DNA from: Streptomyces sp. AC1-42W
Lineage (GTDB): Bacteria; Actinomycetota; Actinomycetes; Streptomycetales; Streptomycetaceae
Direction of reading: 5' to 3'
Assembly (NCBI RefSeq): GCF_003248355.1
Contig: NZ_QKWY01000001.1
Coordinates: forward strand, 2,128,001 to 2,192,000
DNA: 64,000 nt
In this document: positions 8,762 through 17,088 of the stretch, one piece after another
Layout of the letters: every line of letters begins with the position of its first letter
Numbering within the stretch: the first letter of the stretch is position 1
The notes under the pieces: model-generated
Seen by the model: the letters and a program-made list of their open reading frames with translations, nothing else
Told to the model about the DNA's origin: nothing
Databases searched by the model: none
Program-made: the position numbers and the translations under genes

Positions 8762-8888
8762 GCTCCGATCCTGCCGCGTCCCCGCGCGGGGTGCGCGCCG
8801 TGGGGGCGGCGAACCGTCCGAGACGCCCTTCCCCCGCTGGTGGGAAGCACTAGGCTGCCGACTGGAACGACATACCCAGGAGGCGGAC

Positions 8889-9101
8889 ATGGCGTGGACG
8901 TGGCGGTTCGAGAAGTCCGACGGTACGGAGACGGAGCCGGCCCTGCAGCCGGAGGAGTTCCCGACCCAGGGTGACGCGGAATCCTGGATCGGCGAGTACT
9001 GGAAGCAGCTCCTGGACGGCGGGGCGGACCAGGTCACGCTCTTCGAGGACACCACGAAGATCTACGGCCCGATGAGCCTGCACGCCGACTCGGCGGACTG
9101 A
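8889..9101 (+). CDS. small conserved acidic protein
   Basis: A 70-residue acidic soluble protein beginning MAWTWRFEKSDG, with CCCAGGAGGCGGAC giving a strong ribosome site before the ATG. No signal, membrane segment or catalytic motif is visible. Aromatic residues are frequent (WTWRF, WIGEYWKQL), which suggests a small folded domain. I recognise it as the type of short conserved hypothetical found widely in Streptomyces, but no function is known to me. It is divergent from the cobU fusion and followed by a strong hairpin. Confidence 0.8.
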   Translation: MAWTWRFEKSDGTETEPALQPEEFPTQGDAESWIGEYWKQLLDGGADQVTLFEDTTKIYGPMSLHADSAD

Positions 9102-9112
9102 CCCCGGGCCAT

Positions 9113-9160
9113 GCGACGGCCGGTCGGCGGGTCCCCGTGGACCCGCCGGCCGGCCGTCGC
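9113..9160. terminator. bidirectional terminator hairpin
   Basis: A 22-bp stem with a single G-T wobble and a 4-base loop, placed exactly between the convergent small-protein gene and the protease gene. Confidence 0.75.
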
Positions 9161-9194
9161 CGTGCGGGACGCCGTCCGGCGCCCGGCACACCCG

Positions 9195-10286
9195 TCAGAT
9201 CTCGCCGAGCGTGACCTTCGCCGTCTTCTTCGCGTTCCCGCGCATGTACGTCACGCGCACCTCCTGGCCCGGCTTCTCGGCGGCCAGGGCCTCGGCGAGC
9301 GAGGTGATGGTGGTGATCTTCGCGTCGCCGACCCCGGTGATGATGTCGCCGGCGCGCAGGCCCGCGTCGGCCGCCGCGCCGCCCTTCTGGACGTTGACGA
9401 TCGCGACGCCCGCCGGGCGGTAGTCGTCGTTGACGACCGTGCGGCCGGTGATGTCGAGCGCCGCCCGGCCCGAGTCGGTGACCTTGCCGTCCTTGATGAT
9501 CTGGTCCGCGACCGTCCGCACCATCGACGCCGGGATGGCGAAGCCGATGCCCGGCGCCGCGCTGTCGCCCATCTGCGGATCGGACGCGGCGAGCGTCGGG
9601 ATGCCGATGACCTCGCTGTTCAGATCGACCAGGGCGCCCCCGCTGTTGCCGGGGTTGATCGCCGCCGAGGTCTGCACCATGTTCGCGATGGTCGCCCCGG
9701 TGCCGCCGGCCGTCCTGCTCTCGCTGACCGTCCGGCCGAGCGCCGAGACGATGCCCTGGGTGACGCTGCTGGACAGGCCCAGCGGCGAACCCATCGCCAG
9801 CACGATCTGCCCCACGGCGACCTTCTCCGAGTCGCCGAACTTCGCGGGCCGCAGCCCGTCCGGCACGTCGTCGAGCGCGATGACCGCCAGGTCCTGCTCC
9901 GGATAGGCGGCGACCAGCGTCGCCTTGAGAACCTTCTCGCCGGTGGCCACCGTGACCTTGAAGGACTTCTCGTCACCGACGACATGCGCGTTGGTGACGA
10001 TATGTCCCTTGGTGTCGTAGACGACGCCGGAGCCGAGGCTCTCGGACGCGTCGATCTGCACGACCGAGGGCAGCACGTCGTTGATGGCGGTCTGGTACTC
10101 GCTCTGGAGATCACCGGCGGCCTTCGCGGCCGGACCGGGCTGCGCCGAACCGGACGCCGTCGCGTCCGGCCCCGGAGCGGGGGCCTGCGCGGAGGAACAG
10201 CCGCTCACCAGCGCGATCGCGCAGAAACCGGCGGACAGGGGCAGCATCAGCCGGCGCGCACGACGGCGGGAGTGAAGGACATCCAT
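9195..10286 (-). CDS. HtrA/DegP-like S1C serine protease lipoprotein with PDZ domain
   Basis: Extracytoplasmic quality-control protease. The 363-residue product has a basic N-terminus, hydrophobic stretch and lipobox LVSGC (Cys30), so it should be anchored as a lipoprotein rather than by the more common HtrA transmembrane helix. The trypsin-like catalytic triad is intact: His101 in VTNAHVVG, Asp132 in EQDLAVIAL, Ser215 in NPGNSGGAL. One PDZ domain occupies about residues 270-355 (AGLRAGDIITGVGD). The start is the ATG of MDVLHSRRR. It stands alone, followed by a methyltransferase gene on the same strand upstream. Confidence 0.93.
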   Translation of the reverse strand: MDVLHSRRRARRLMLPLSAGFCAIALVSGCSSAQAPAPGPDATASGSAQPGPAAKAAGDLQSEYQTAINDVLPSVVQIDASESLGSGVVYDTKGHIVTNAHVVGDEKSFKVTVATGEKVLKATLVAAYPEQDLAVIALDDVPDGLRPAKFGDSEKVAVGQIVLAMGSPLGLSSSVTQGIVSALGRTVSESRTAGGTGATIANMVQTSAAINPGNSGGALVDLNSEVIGIPTLAASDPQMGDSAAPGIGFAIPASMVRTVADQIIKDGKVTDSGRAALDITGRTVVNDDYRPAGVAIVNVQKGGAAADAGLRAGDIITGVGDAKITTITSLAEALAAEKPGQEVRVTYMRGNAKKTAKVTLGEI

Positions 10287-10366
10287 GTCCGGATTATTGC
10301 TTTTGCCCTGACGGTCGGCCCGTTGAGCGCACCCGTGGGGTCACCCCGGGCCCGACCTGCCGCGCC

Positions 10367-11212
10367 CTACCCCCGTACGCCGCACAGATGCAGCAGCGCC
10401 GCCACCCCGCGGTACGGGTCCGTCCGGCCGGCCCGGTCCTCCGCCGCGAGCACCCGCTCCAGCTCCGCGGCCGGCGGCAGCTCCACGTCGTTGCTCACGT
10501 TGTCCGTGAAGATCCGCACCCCGTACCAGGCGTGCAGCGGCGCCGCGATCGAGGCGAGCGTCGCCGTCAGCGCGTCGAGCCGGTCCGCGCGCACGGACAG
10601 GCCGAGCCGGTTGGTGTAGTGGTCGCTGTCGAACGCCGCCAGCGCCCCTTCCCAGTCCCCGGCCGTGCCCGGCCGCATCGCCAGTGCGTCCGCGTTCCGT
10701 ACCAGCAGGGACAGCAGCCCGCCCGGCGCCAGCATCCGGGCCAGCCCCGCCACCATGGCGTCCGGCTCCTGGACGTACATCAGTACGCCGTGGCACAGGA
10801 CCACGTCGAAACTGCCGGGCAGGAAATGGACCCCGGTGTCCTGGCCGTTGCCCTCGATCAGCCGCACCCGCTCACGGATGCCGGCCGGCTCGCCGCCCAG
10901 CGCCTCACGGGCGATCCGCAGCATCTCCGGATCGGACTCCAGGCCGGTCACCGTGTGCCCGGCGCGCGCCAGGCGCAGCGCCTGGGTGCCCTGGCCCATG
11001 CCGACGTCCAGGATGCGCAGCCGCTGCCCCACCGGGAAGCGCGCCGCGATCTGCTCGTCCAGCTGCCGGGCCACCAGCTCCTGGCGCACGGTGTTGCGCA
11101 GCCCGGAGAGCCCTTTGGTCCACGCCCCGGAGGCCCCGGTGAAGCCCGCGACGGCAGCGGTCGGCCGGTCGGCGAAACCATCGCCGACCGGGCCGGACGG
11201 CTCCGTACTCAG
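10367..11212 (-). CDS. class I SAM-dependent methyltransferase (probable CTG start)
   Basis: A soluble Rossmann-fold methyltransferase. ILDVGMGQGTQALRLA is motif I, TGLESD the acidic loop, and FDVVLCHGVLMYV motif IV. Substrate is unknown. The first conventional start is the GTG at 11089 (240 residues). The frame is open for 41 more codons with protein-like content (TAAVAGFTGASGAWTKGL), and no ATG, GTG or TTG occurs there. A CTG at 11212-11210 lies 7 bases after GGAG and overlaps the upstream stop as CTGA, exactly the geometry of coupled ATGA/GTGA starts. I therefore propose a 281-residue product starting at CTG. The shorter GTG form remains possible. Co-transcribed with the DUF3043 gene. Confidence 0.8.
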   Translation of the reverse strand: MSTEPSGPVGDGFADRPTAAVAGFTGASGAWTKGLSGLRNTVRQELVARQLDEQIAARFPVGQRLRILDVGMGQGTQALRLARAGHTVTGLESDPEMLRIAREALGGEPAGIRERVRLIEGNGQDTGVHFLPGSFDVVLCHGVLMYVQEPDAMVAGLARMLAPGGLLSLLVRNADALAMRPGTAGDWEGALAAFDSDHYTNRLGLSVRADRLDALTATLASIAAPLHAWYGVRIFTDNVSNDVELPPAAELERVLAAEDRAGRTDPYRGVAALLHLCGVRG

Positions 11213-11808
11213 GGCCGCTCTCCGCGCTTGACCTGCGGCTTCGGCAGCCGGAGCCGACGCATCTGGAGCGTACGCATCAGCCCGTAGGCCACCGCGCCGC
11301 GCTTCGGGGTGTCCGGGAACCGGGTCCGCAGCTGCGCGCGCATGCGGAAGCCCAGCCCGACGGAGTCGATCACGATCAGCACGATCACGATCAGCCAGAG
11401 CAGCAGCGAGATGTTCTGGATGCCCCGCACCTGGATCACGCTCAGGATCAGAATGATCACGGCGAGCGGCAGGAAGTACTCCGCGATGCAGAAGCGCGAG
11501 TCCACGTAGTCGCGGACGAAGCGGCGCACCGGCCCCTTGTCGCGCGCCGGCAGATAGCGCTCGTCACCGTTGGCGAGCGCCTCCCGCTGCTTGGCCAGGT
11601 CCGCGCGCCGCGCTTCGCGCTGGCGCCGCATGGCCGCCTTGCGGTCAAGCGGCGCGCCACTGGAGGCGCGGCGGCGCTGCGACTGGGCCTCGCTGCGCTT
11701 GGGGGTGGGGCGACCCTTGGGGGCCTCGGGGTCGCGGGGCGTCTTGGAGAGGTCCGCCGTCACCTTGTCGGTGGGGGCCTTCTCTTCCTTGGAGCGGCTA
11801 CGGAACAC
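11209..11808 (-). CDS. DUF3043 family membrane protein
   Basis: A 199-residue protein. The N-terminal half is highly charged (KEEKAPTDK, QRRRASS, RRQREARR). After the conserved stretch YLPARDKGPVRRFVRDYVDSR come two transmembrane segments (about residues 108-128 and 133-150) and a basic cytoplasmic tail. This is the DUF3043 arrangement common in actinobacteria; function unknown. The GTG start (VFRSRSKEEK) fits the family; 36 further residues are open upstream but look non-coding. Its stop overlaps the proposed CTG start of the methyltransferase gene, which argues for translational coupling. Divergent from pspA. Confidence 0.87.
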   Translation of the reverse strand: MFRSRSKEEKAPTDKVTADLSKTPRDPEAPKGRPTPKRSEAQSQRRRASSGAPLDRKAAMRRQREARRADLAKQREALANGDERYLPARDKGPVRRFVRDYVDSRFCIAEYFLPLAVIILILSVIQVRGIQNISLLLWLIVIVLIVIDSVGLGFRMRAQLRTRFPDTPKRGAVAYGLMRTLQMRRLRLPKPQVKRGERP

Positions 11809-12070
11809 AAGGCCCAAGGGTACGGGGTCGGCGGCCGGTACCCGCAGGCCGGCCGGGAACGATCCGGCAACGGCCCGCGTCCTTGTCCGTGTATGGACGG
11901 GTGATACGGGCGTCACCTACTCCTTGGGCCTGATCGGTCCGGGGACACAGTCGTCCTTGGGGAGGAGCCCATCCGCACCCGAACAGTGCGGTAATAGAGA
12001 CAGGGCCCGTACTGTGGGTTCTGTTGGAGTGCCGGAGCCCAGTTGAGCCAGAAGGGGGCGCGCGAAGCCC

Positions 12071-12859
12071 ATGAGCGGTGTCATGAAGCGTATGGGGATG
12101 ATCTTCCGCGCGAAAGCAAACAAGGCCCTTGACCGGGCCGAAGATCCGCGCGAGACCCTCGATTACTCGTACCAGAAGCAGCTGGAGTTGCTGCAGAAGG
12201 TGCGCCGCGGCGTCGCCGACGTGGCGACCTCGCGCAAGCGGCTCGAACTGCAGCTGAACCAGCTGCAGGGCCAGTCCACCAAGCTGGAGGACCAGGGCCG
12301 CAAGGCCCTCGCGCTGGGCCGCGAGGACCTGGCGCGCGAGGCGCTGTCCCGCCGCGCCGCCCTCCAGCAGCAGGTCACCGACCTGGAGACGCAGCACACC
12401 ACGCTGCAGGGCGAGGAGGAGAAGCTCACCCTCGCGGCCCAGCGGCTCCAGGCCAAGGTGGACGCCTTCCGCACCAAGAAGGAGACCATCAAGGCCACCT
12501 ACACCGCGGCCCAGGCACAGACCCGGATCGGCGAGGCGTTCTCCGGCATCTCCGAGGAGATGGGCGACGTCGGCCTGGCCATCCAGCGGGCCGAGGACAA
12601 GACGCAGCAGATGCAGGCCCGCGCCGGCGCGATCGACGAGCTGCTCGCCTCCGGCGCCCTCGACGACCCGACCGGCACGGCGAAGGACGACATCGCCGCC
12701 GAGCTGGACCGGATCTCCGGTGGTACGGATGTGGAGCTGGAACTCCAGCGCATGAAGGCCGAACTGGCCGGCGGCTCCTCCTCGCAGCAGGCGATCGAGG
12801 GCGGCCCCCAGGACGCCCGGCAGCAGAACAACCAGTCCCACAAATTCGACAAGAACTAA
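12071..12859 (+). CDS. pspA: PspA/IM30 family envelope-stress protein
   Basis: A peripheral membrane, ESCRT-III-like coiled-coil protein that protects the cytoplasmic membrane. The 262-residue product is almost wholly helical and rich in Gln, Glu, Lys and Arg. It starts MSGVMKRMGMIFRAKANKAL, the amphipathic N-terminal helix, followed by the family segment DPRETLDYSYQKQLELL, and ends with a Gln/Asn-rich tail. A GAAGGGGG ribosome site precedes the ATG. In related genomes the small pspAA gene follows directly. Here an IS630-type element has inserted at the pspA stop codon, leaving the protein intact but separating the two genes. Confidence 0.94.
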   Translation: MSGVMKRMGMIFRAKANKALDRAEDPRETLDYSYQKQLELLQKVRRGVADVATSRKRLELQLNQLQGQSTKLEDQGRKALALGREDLAREALSRRAALQQQVTDLETQHTTLQGEEEKLTLAAQRLQAKVDAFRTKKETIKATYTAAQAQTRIGEAFSGISEEMGDVGLAIQRAEDKTQQMQARAGAIDELLASGALDDPTGTAKDDIAAELDRISGGTDVELELQRMKAELAGGSSSQQAIEGGPQDARQQNNQSHKFDKN

Positions 12860-12891
12860 GTGGTCGGCTCCGTAAGTCCTTCGGGGGTTGA
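12860..12891 (+). repeat. IS left terminal inverted repeat
   Basis: 32 bases starting GTGGTCGGCTCCGTAAG and identical to the reverse complement of the right end. The preceding A would extend the match to 33 if it belongs to the element. Confidence 0.93.
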
Positions 12892-12922
12892 CTTCGGATC
12901 CGGCGTTGTGCCTGGTAGTGGG

Positions 12923-13252
12923 TCAGATGTCGACTGCAGCGATGTGGAGCTCGCAGGCGCAGTCGAGCGCCTCCGCGGGGGTGCCGGTGGGGCTGCCGGT
13001 GGGCAGCAGGGAGTCTTCGTAGCGGTCGCCACTGGCGTAGTAGGGGGCGAAGCCCCACCTCTTGCTGACGGTGCCGGTGTAGCGCAGTCGCATCAGCTTG
13101 ACCCGTTCGCCGTCGGCCAGTTCGGCCTCCACGTAGGCGAACGCTCCGCGGTGTCGGACATGCAACTGCGCAATCTGGGGCCAGACGGCGCGGGCCTGCT
13201 CGCCGAGGCGGGCTTCCAGCGAGAGGCGGGTGTGTTCCGAGGGCGTGGGCAT
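12923..13252 (-). CDS. IS630 passenger: small conserved protein of unknown function
   Basis: A 109-residue protein read leftward from between the transposase promoter region and the left repeat. It starts MPTPSEHTRLSLEARL with AGGA 8 bases before the ATG; another ATG three codons upstream is possible. Recognisable features are HVRHRGAFAYVEAEL, LMRLRYTGTVSKRWGFAPYYAS and YEDSLLPTGSPTGTPAEALDCAC. I recall short proteins with the same pattern (RFRGQFAYVD.., LRYTG..SRWGFA.Y.AS, ..DCA.GLYL) being common in actinobacteria, often beside transposases. No catalytic motif is evident. It could be a DNA- or nucleotide-binding accessory or a cargo gene. Confidence 0.75.
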   Translation of the reverse strand: MPTPSEHTRLSLEARLGEQARAVWPQIAQLHVRHRGAFAYVEAELADGERVKLMRLRYTGTVSKRWGFAPYYASGDRYEDSLLPTGSPTGTPAEALDCACELHIAAVDI

Positions 13253-13339
13253 GGCGCCCATCCTGCCCGAGGGGCCACGGACCGGATACGGCAAGCTTCG
13301 GCCTGTTGTGATCCACTTCTCCGGATTGGCCCGCCTGCA

Positions 13340-14506
13340 TTGCCTGTTGCCGTCGCCCGCACGATCACCCTGCGCGCCGCCGAGCGCGAGCGACTGAAGC
13401 TGATGGCCTACGGCCACAAGACCGAGTACCGGCTGCGGATGCGCGCGCAGGTGGTGCTGCACGCGGCGCGCGGACGCGCCAACGCGCGCATCGCCCGGGA
13501 GACGGGTCTGCATCTGGACACGGTCCGCCGCTGGCGCGGCCGGTTCGCCGAGCACGGGCTCGCCGGGCTGGGCGACCTCGACCGGTCGGGCAGGCCCCCC
13601 TCGTTCACCGCGCTCCAGGCCGCCCAGGTCAAGGCTCTGGCCTGCCGGCTGCCCGCCGAGACAGGGGTGCCGCTGGCGCGTTGGTCGTGCCCGGAGCTTG
13701 CCCGCGAAGTCGTCGCCCGGTCCATCGCCAGCTCGATCTCCGCCTCCACTGTCCGTCGCTGGCTGGGCGACGACGCGATCAAACCGTGGCAGTACCAATC
13801 CTGGATCTTCGTCACCGACCCGGACTTCCGTCCGAAGGCCGAGCGTGTACTGGACCTGTATGCCCGTACCTGGCGGGGCGTCCCGCTCGGCGACGACGAG
13901 TACGTCATCAGCGCGGACGAGAAGACCTCCATCCAGGCCCGCTGCCGCTGTCATCCGACCCTGCCGCCCGGCCGGGCCCGCGCGATGCGCGTGAACCACA
14001 CCTACCGGCGCGGCGGCGCCCTGGCCTACCTGGCCGCCTACGACGTCCACTCCGCGAAAGTGTCCGGCCGCTGCGAGCCGACCACCGGCATCACCCCGTT
14101 CATGAACCTGGTCACCCAGGTCATGACCCGCGAGCCCTACGCCAGCGCGAAACGCGTGTTCTGGATCGTCGACAACGGCTCCTCCCACCGCGGCAAGAAG
14201 GCCGCCGACCGACTGTCGGACGCGTTCCCGAACGCGGTCCTGGTCCACACCCCGGTGCACGCCTCCTGGCTGAACCAAGTGGAAATCTACTTCTCCGTCG
14301 TCCAGCGCAAGGTCGTCTCGCCCAACGACTTCACCGACCTCACCCAGGTCACAGACCGGCTCCGAGAATTCGAAGACCGCTACAACGCCACGGCACAGCC
14401 GTTCCAGTGGAAGTTCACCACCTCCGACCTGGACGATCTGCTGGCCAGACTCGACCAGCACCCCGCCGGCCGACACGAAGAATCCTCCGCCGCCCCGGCA
14501 CCATGA
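13340..14506 (+). CDS. IS630 family transposase (HTH + DDE_3)
   Basis: Cut-and-paste transposase of about 388 residues. The N-terminal third holds two helix-turn-helix segments (ANARIARETGLHLDTVRRWR and a Homeodomain-like part near SISASTVRRWL). The catalytic DDE core follows: first Asp in VISADEKTSIQ, second in WIVDNGSSHRG, and Glu in NQVEIYFSVVQ, a spacing typical of the IS630/Tc1-mariner superfamily. The frame is uninterrupted, so the enzyme is probably active. The start is uncertain: TTG at 13340 (LPVAVARTITL) is proposed because homology-like sequence begins there and no ATG or GTG lies near. An in-frame extension to the left end is unlikely to be translated. Confidence 0.9.
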   Translation: MPVAVARTITLRAAERERLKLMAYGHKTEYRLRMRAQVVLHAARGRANARIARETGLHLDTVRRWRGRFAEHGLAGLGDLDRSGRPPSFTALQAAQVKALACRLPAETGVPLARWSCPELAREVVARSIASSISASTVRRWLGDDAIKPWQYQSWIFVTDPDFRPKAERVLDLYARTWRGVPLGDDEYVISADEKTSIQARCRCHPTLPPGRARAMRVNHTYRRGGALAYLAAYDVHSAKVSGRCEPTTGITPFMNLVTQVMTREPYASAKRVFWIVDNGSSHRGKKAADRLSDAFPNAVLVHTPVHASWLNQVEIYFSVVQRKVVSPNDFTDLTQVTDRLREFEDRYNATAQPFQWKFTTSDLDDLLARLDQHPAGRHEESSAAPAP

Positions 14507-14538
14507 TCAACCCCCGAAGGACTTACGGAGCCGACCAC
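14507..14538 (-). repeat. IS right terminal inverted repeat
   Basis: Perfect 32-base reverse complement of the left end, beginning on the base after the transposase stop codon. Confidence 0.93.
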
Positions 14539-14550
14539 TAAGGCAGCGAC

Positions 14551-14829
14551 ATGATCGTACGGATCATGGGGGAGGGCCAGGCAGTCCTGGCCGACAGTCA
14601 TCTCGCCGAGCTCGACAAGCTCGACGACGCCCTGCTGGCCGAGATGGAGAGCGGTGACGGACCGGGCTTCCGCACCACGCTCCACGCACTCCTGGCCCGC
14701 GTGCGCGAACTCGGCACACCTCTGCCGGACGACTCCCTGGAGCCGTCCGAGCTCATCCTGCCGTCGCCGGACGCCACCCTCGACGAGGTACGCGCCATGC
14801 TCAGCGACGACGGCCTGATCCCCGGCTGA
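14551..14829 (+). CDS. pspAA: PspA-associated protein PspAA
   Basis: A 92-residue acidic soluble protein beginning MIVRIMGEGQAVLADSHL, the usual start of the PspAA domain that accompanies pspA in actinobacteria. The central helix-rich part (LDKLDDALLAEMESG) and acidic tail fit. It most likely works with PspA at the membrane. Its ribosome site is TAAGG about 9 bases upstream. The TAA of that sequence is also the right-hand target repeat of the IS, so the site survived insertion. Transcription from the pspA promoter must now cross the IS, so expression may depend on read-through or on an outward IS promoter. Confidence 0.88.
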   Translation: MIVRIMGEGQAVLADSHLAELDKLDDALLAEMESGDGPGFRTTLHALLARVRELGTPLPDDSLEPSELILPSPDATLDEVRAMLSDDGLIPG

Positions 14830-14965
14830 CATCCGGAGGCTTTCCCGGCACCCGCACCCGGTGCCCCGCGCCCGCCCGCCGGACGCGGGGCACCGGCGTC
14901 CCCGGCCCCGCTCCCGCCGCCGACCCGGACCTGCCCGCGCGCGACACGCCGTAACGTAGCTGGAC

Positions 14966-16237
14966 GTGACCACCCTCGGAACCGGTGTCCTGCGCATCCG
15001 CACCTGGCTGCGCGGCCATCCCCTCGCGCTGGACGCCGCGCTCGCCCTGGCCGTGCTCGTGGCCATGATCATCGGCTCGTTCGTCGATCCGGGCGGCCCC
15101 GACGGGCCCGCCTTCGGCGCCCGCACCCCCGCCGCCAGCAGCCTGTTCCTGATGGTGCTGAGTGCCCTGGCCCTGATCAGGCGGCGCCGCGAACCCCTGG
15201 CCGTACTCGCCGCCACCGGCGCGCTGACCGTCGTCGAACTGGTCACCGCCGACCCGCCCGCCCCCGTCGTGATGAGCGCGGTCATCGCCCTGTACACCGT
15301 CGCCGCCCGCACCGACCGGCCCACCACCTGGCGGGTCGGGCTGCTCACCATGGCCGCGCTCACCGCCGCCGCCATGCTCTTCGGCTCCCCGCCCTGGTAC
15401 AGCCAGGAGAACCTGGGCGTCTTCGCCTGGACCGGGATGGCCGGGGCGGCGGGCGACGCGGTCCGCTCCCGCCGCGCGTTCGTGGACGCCATCCGGGAAC
15501 GCGCCGAACGCGCCGAACGCACCCGCGAGGAGGAGGCCCGCCGCCGGGTCGCCGAGGAACGCCTGCGCATCGCCCGCGACCTGCACGACGTCGTCGCCCA
15601 CCACATCGCCCTCGTCAACGTGCAGGCCGGAGTCGCCGCACACGTCATGGACAAGCGCCCCGACCAGGCCAAACAGGCCCTCGCCCATGTCCGCGAGGCC
15701 AGCCGCTCCGCCCTCAACGAACTCCGCGCCACCGTGGGCCTGCTGCGCCAGTCCGGCGACCCGGAGGCCCCCACCGAACCGGCCCCCGGCCTCGCGGTCC
15801 TCGGCGAACTCGTGGCGGGCGTGCGGCAGGCCGGGCTGCCCGTCGAGGTGGCCTGCTCGGCCTGCGACGACCCGCCGCTGCCCTCCGCCGTCGACCTGGC
15901 CGCGTACCGGGTGATCCAGGAGGCCCTGACCAACGTCCGCAAGCACGCCGGTCCGGGCGCCAGGGCCGAGGTCAGCGTCGTACGGGTCGGCAGCACCGCC
16001 GAGGTCATGGTCCTGGACAACGGCCGCGGACCCGGCTCCGCGGCAGACCCCCCGGCGCCCGGCGGCGGCCACGGCCTGCTCGGCATGCGCGAACGCGTCA
16101 CCGCGCTGGGCGGCACCCTCACCGCCGGTCCCCGCTACGGGGGCGGGTTCCGCGTCCATGCGATCCTGCCCGTCGAGGCCCGCGCGCAGGAGCCCGGTCG
16201 GCCGGGCGCGCCGGACCGGACGGGGGAGAACGCATGA
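14966..16237 (+). CDS. sensor histidine kinase (HisKA_3 type)
   Basis: Membrane histidine kinase of the NarL/DesK class, 423 residues. About four to five transmembrane segments fill residues 20-160 with only short external loops, which suggests a signal sensed in or at the membrane. The dimerisation domain contains the phospho-acceptor His207 in RIARDLHDVVAHH. The ATPase domain follows with the N-box (VIQEALTNVRKHA) and G-box (LDNGRGPG, GGGHGLLGMRERV). The GTG start lies at 14966. Its last four bases overlap the regulator start (ATGA), so kinase and regulator are one operon. Position next to pspA/pspAA hints at an envelope-stress role, which is inference. Confidence 0.92.
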   Translation: MTTLGTGVLRIRTWLRGHPLALDAALALAVLVAMIIGSFVDPGGPDGPAFGARTPAASSLFLMVLSALALIRRRREPLAVLAATGALTVVELVTADPPAPVVMSAVIALYTVAARTDRPTTWRVGLLTMAALTAAAMLFGSPPWYSQENLGVFAWTGMAGAAGDAVRSRRAFVDAIRERAERAERTREEEARRRVAEERLRIARDLHDVVAHHIALVNVQAGVAAHVMDKRPDQAKQALAHVREASRSALNELRATVGLLRQSGDPEAPTEPAPGLAVLGELVAGVRQAGLPVEVACSACDDPPLPSAVDLAAYRVIQEALTNVRKHAGPGARAEVSVVRVGSTAEVMVLDNGRGPGSAADPPAPGGGHGLLGMRERVTALGGTLTAGPRYGGGFRVHAILPVEARAQEPGRPGAPDRTGENA

Positions 16238-16923
16238 CACCGGCCATCAAGGTCCTGCTCGCCGACGACCAGGCGCTGCTGCGCAGCGCGTTCCGGGTAC
16301 TGGTCGACTCGGAGCCCGACATGCGGGTCGTGGGGGAGGCGGCGGACGGGACACAGGCCGTGGAGGTGGCCCGCGCCGAGCGGCCCGACGTGGTGCTGAT
16401 GGACATCCGGATGCCCGGCACCGACGGCCTGACCGCCACCCGCATGATCAGCGCCGACCCGGACCTCGCGGACGTCCGCGTGGTCATGCTCACCACCTTC
16501 GAGGTCGACGAGTACGTGGTGCAGTCGCTGCGCGCCGGGGCCTCGGGCTTCCTCGGCAAGGGCGCCGAACCGGACGAACTCCTGAACGCGATCCGGATCG
16601 CCGCGGGCGGCGAGGCGCTGCTCTCACCGGCCGCGACCAAGGGCCTGATCGCCACCTTCCTCGCCCAGGGCGGCACCGGCGAGGGGCCGGGCGCGGCGGA
16701 GTACTCGGATCGGCTGGCGGCCCTCACCACACGGGAGCGCGAGGTACTGGTCCTGGTCGCGGGCGGGCTGTCCAACGACGAGATCGCGGAGCGACTGGCC
16801 GTCAGCCCACTCACCGTCAAGACCCATGTGAACCGGGCGATGGCGAAGCTGGGCGCCCGGGACCGCGCGCAACTGGTGGTAATCGCCTACGAATCGGGCC
16901 TGGTGCGCCCACGGGTGGAGTGA
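16234..16923 (+). CDS. NarL/FixJ family response regulator
   Basis: Cognate regulator of the preceding kinase, 229 residues. An N-terminal receiver domain carries the acidic pair DD near residue 11, phospho-acceptor Asp57 in VVLMDIRMPG, the conserved Thr in MLTTFEVDEYV and Lys in FLGKGAEP. A C-terminal LuxR-type helix-turn-helix spans about 165-225 (LTTREREVLVLVAGGLSNDE, then VSPLTVKTHVNRAMAKL). Probably a transcription regulator of envelope genes, perhaps including the following RND permease, from which a 165-base gap separates it. Confidence 0.93.
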   Translation: MTPAIKVLLADDQALLRSAFRVLVDSEPDMRVVGEAADGTQAVEVARAERPDVVLMDIRMPGTDGLTATRMISADPDLADVRVVMLTTFEVDEYVVQSLRAGASGFLGKGAEPDELLNAIRIAAGGEALLSPAATKGLIATFLAQGGTGEGPGAAEYSDRLAALTTREREVLVLVAGGLSNDEIAERLAVSPLTVKTHVNRAMAKLGARDRAQLVVIAYESGLVRPRVE

Positions 16924-17088
16924 AGGTGCAACCGGGGTGTACTCCACCTGCGGTATGCACGGCCCCGGAAAGCGACCCTGGGGCCGAGGATTTCCGCCCC
17001 GGTGATCGGCGATCGTATAGGTGGGCCGGGTCCGTCCCCCGAGTCACCCGCCCACCTGCCGCGTACGCCACGGAAGAGAGACCCACCC

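Larger units (their letters stand above)
12860..14538 (+). mobile_element. IS630-family insertion sequence with passenger gene
   Basis: About 1.68 kb bounded by perfect 32-bp inverted repeats (12860-12891 and 14507-14538) and flanked by TAA on both sides (12857-12859 and 14539-14541). This is compatible with the TA duplication typical of IS630/Tc1-type elements; the exact edge is ambiguous by one base. It encodes a DDE transposase rightward and a small passenger gene leftward, separated by a short shared control region. The transposase stop touches the right repeat. Intact repeats, an intact open frame and the matching flanks point to a recent insertion. Confidence 0.93.
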
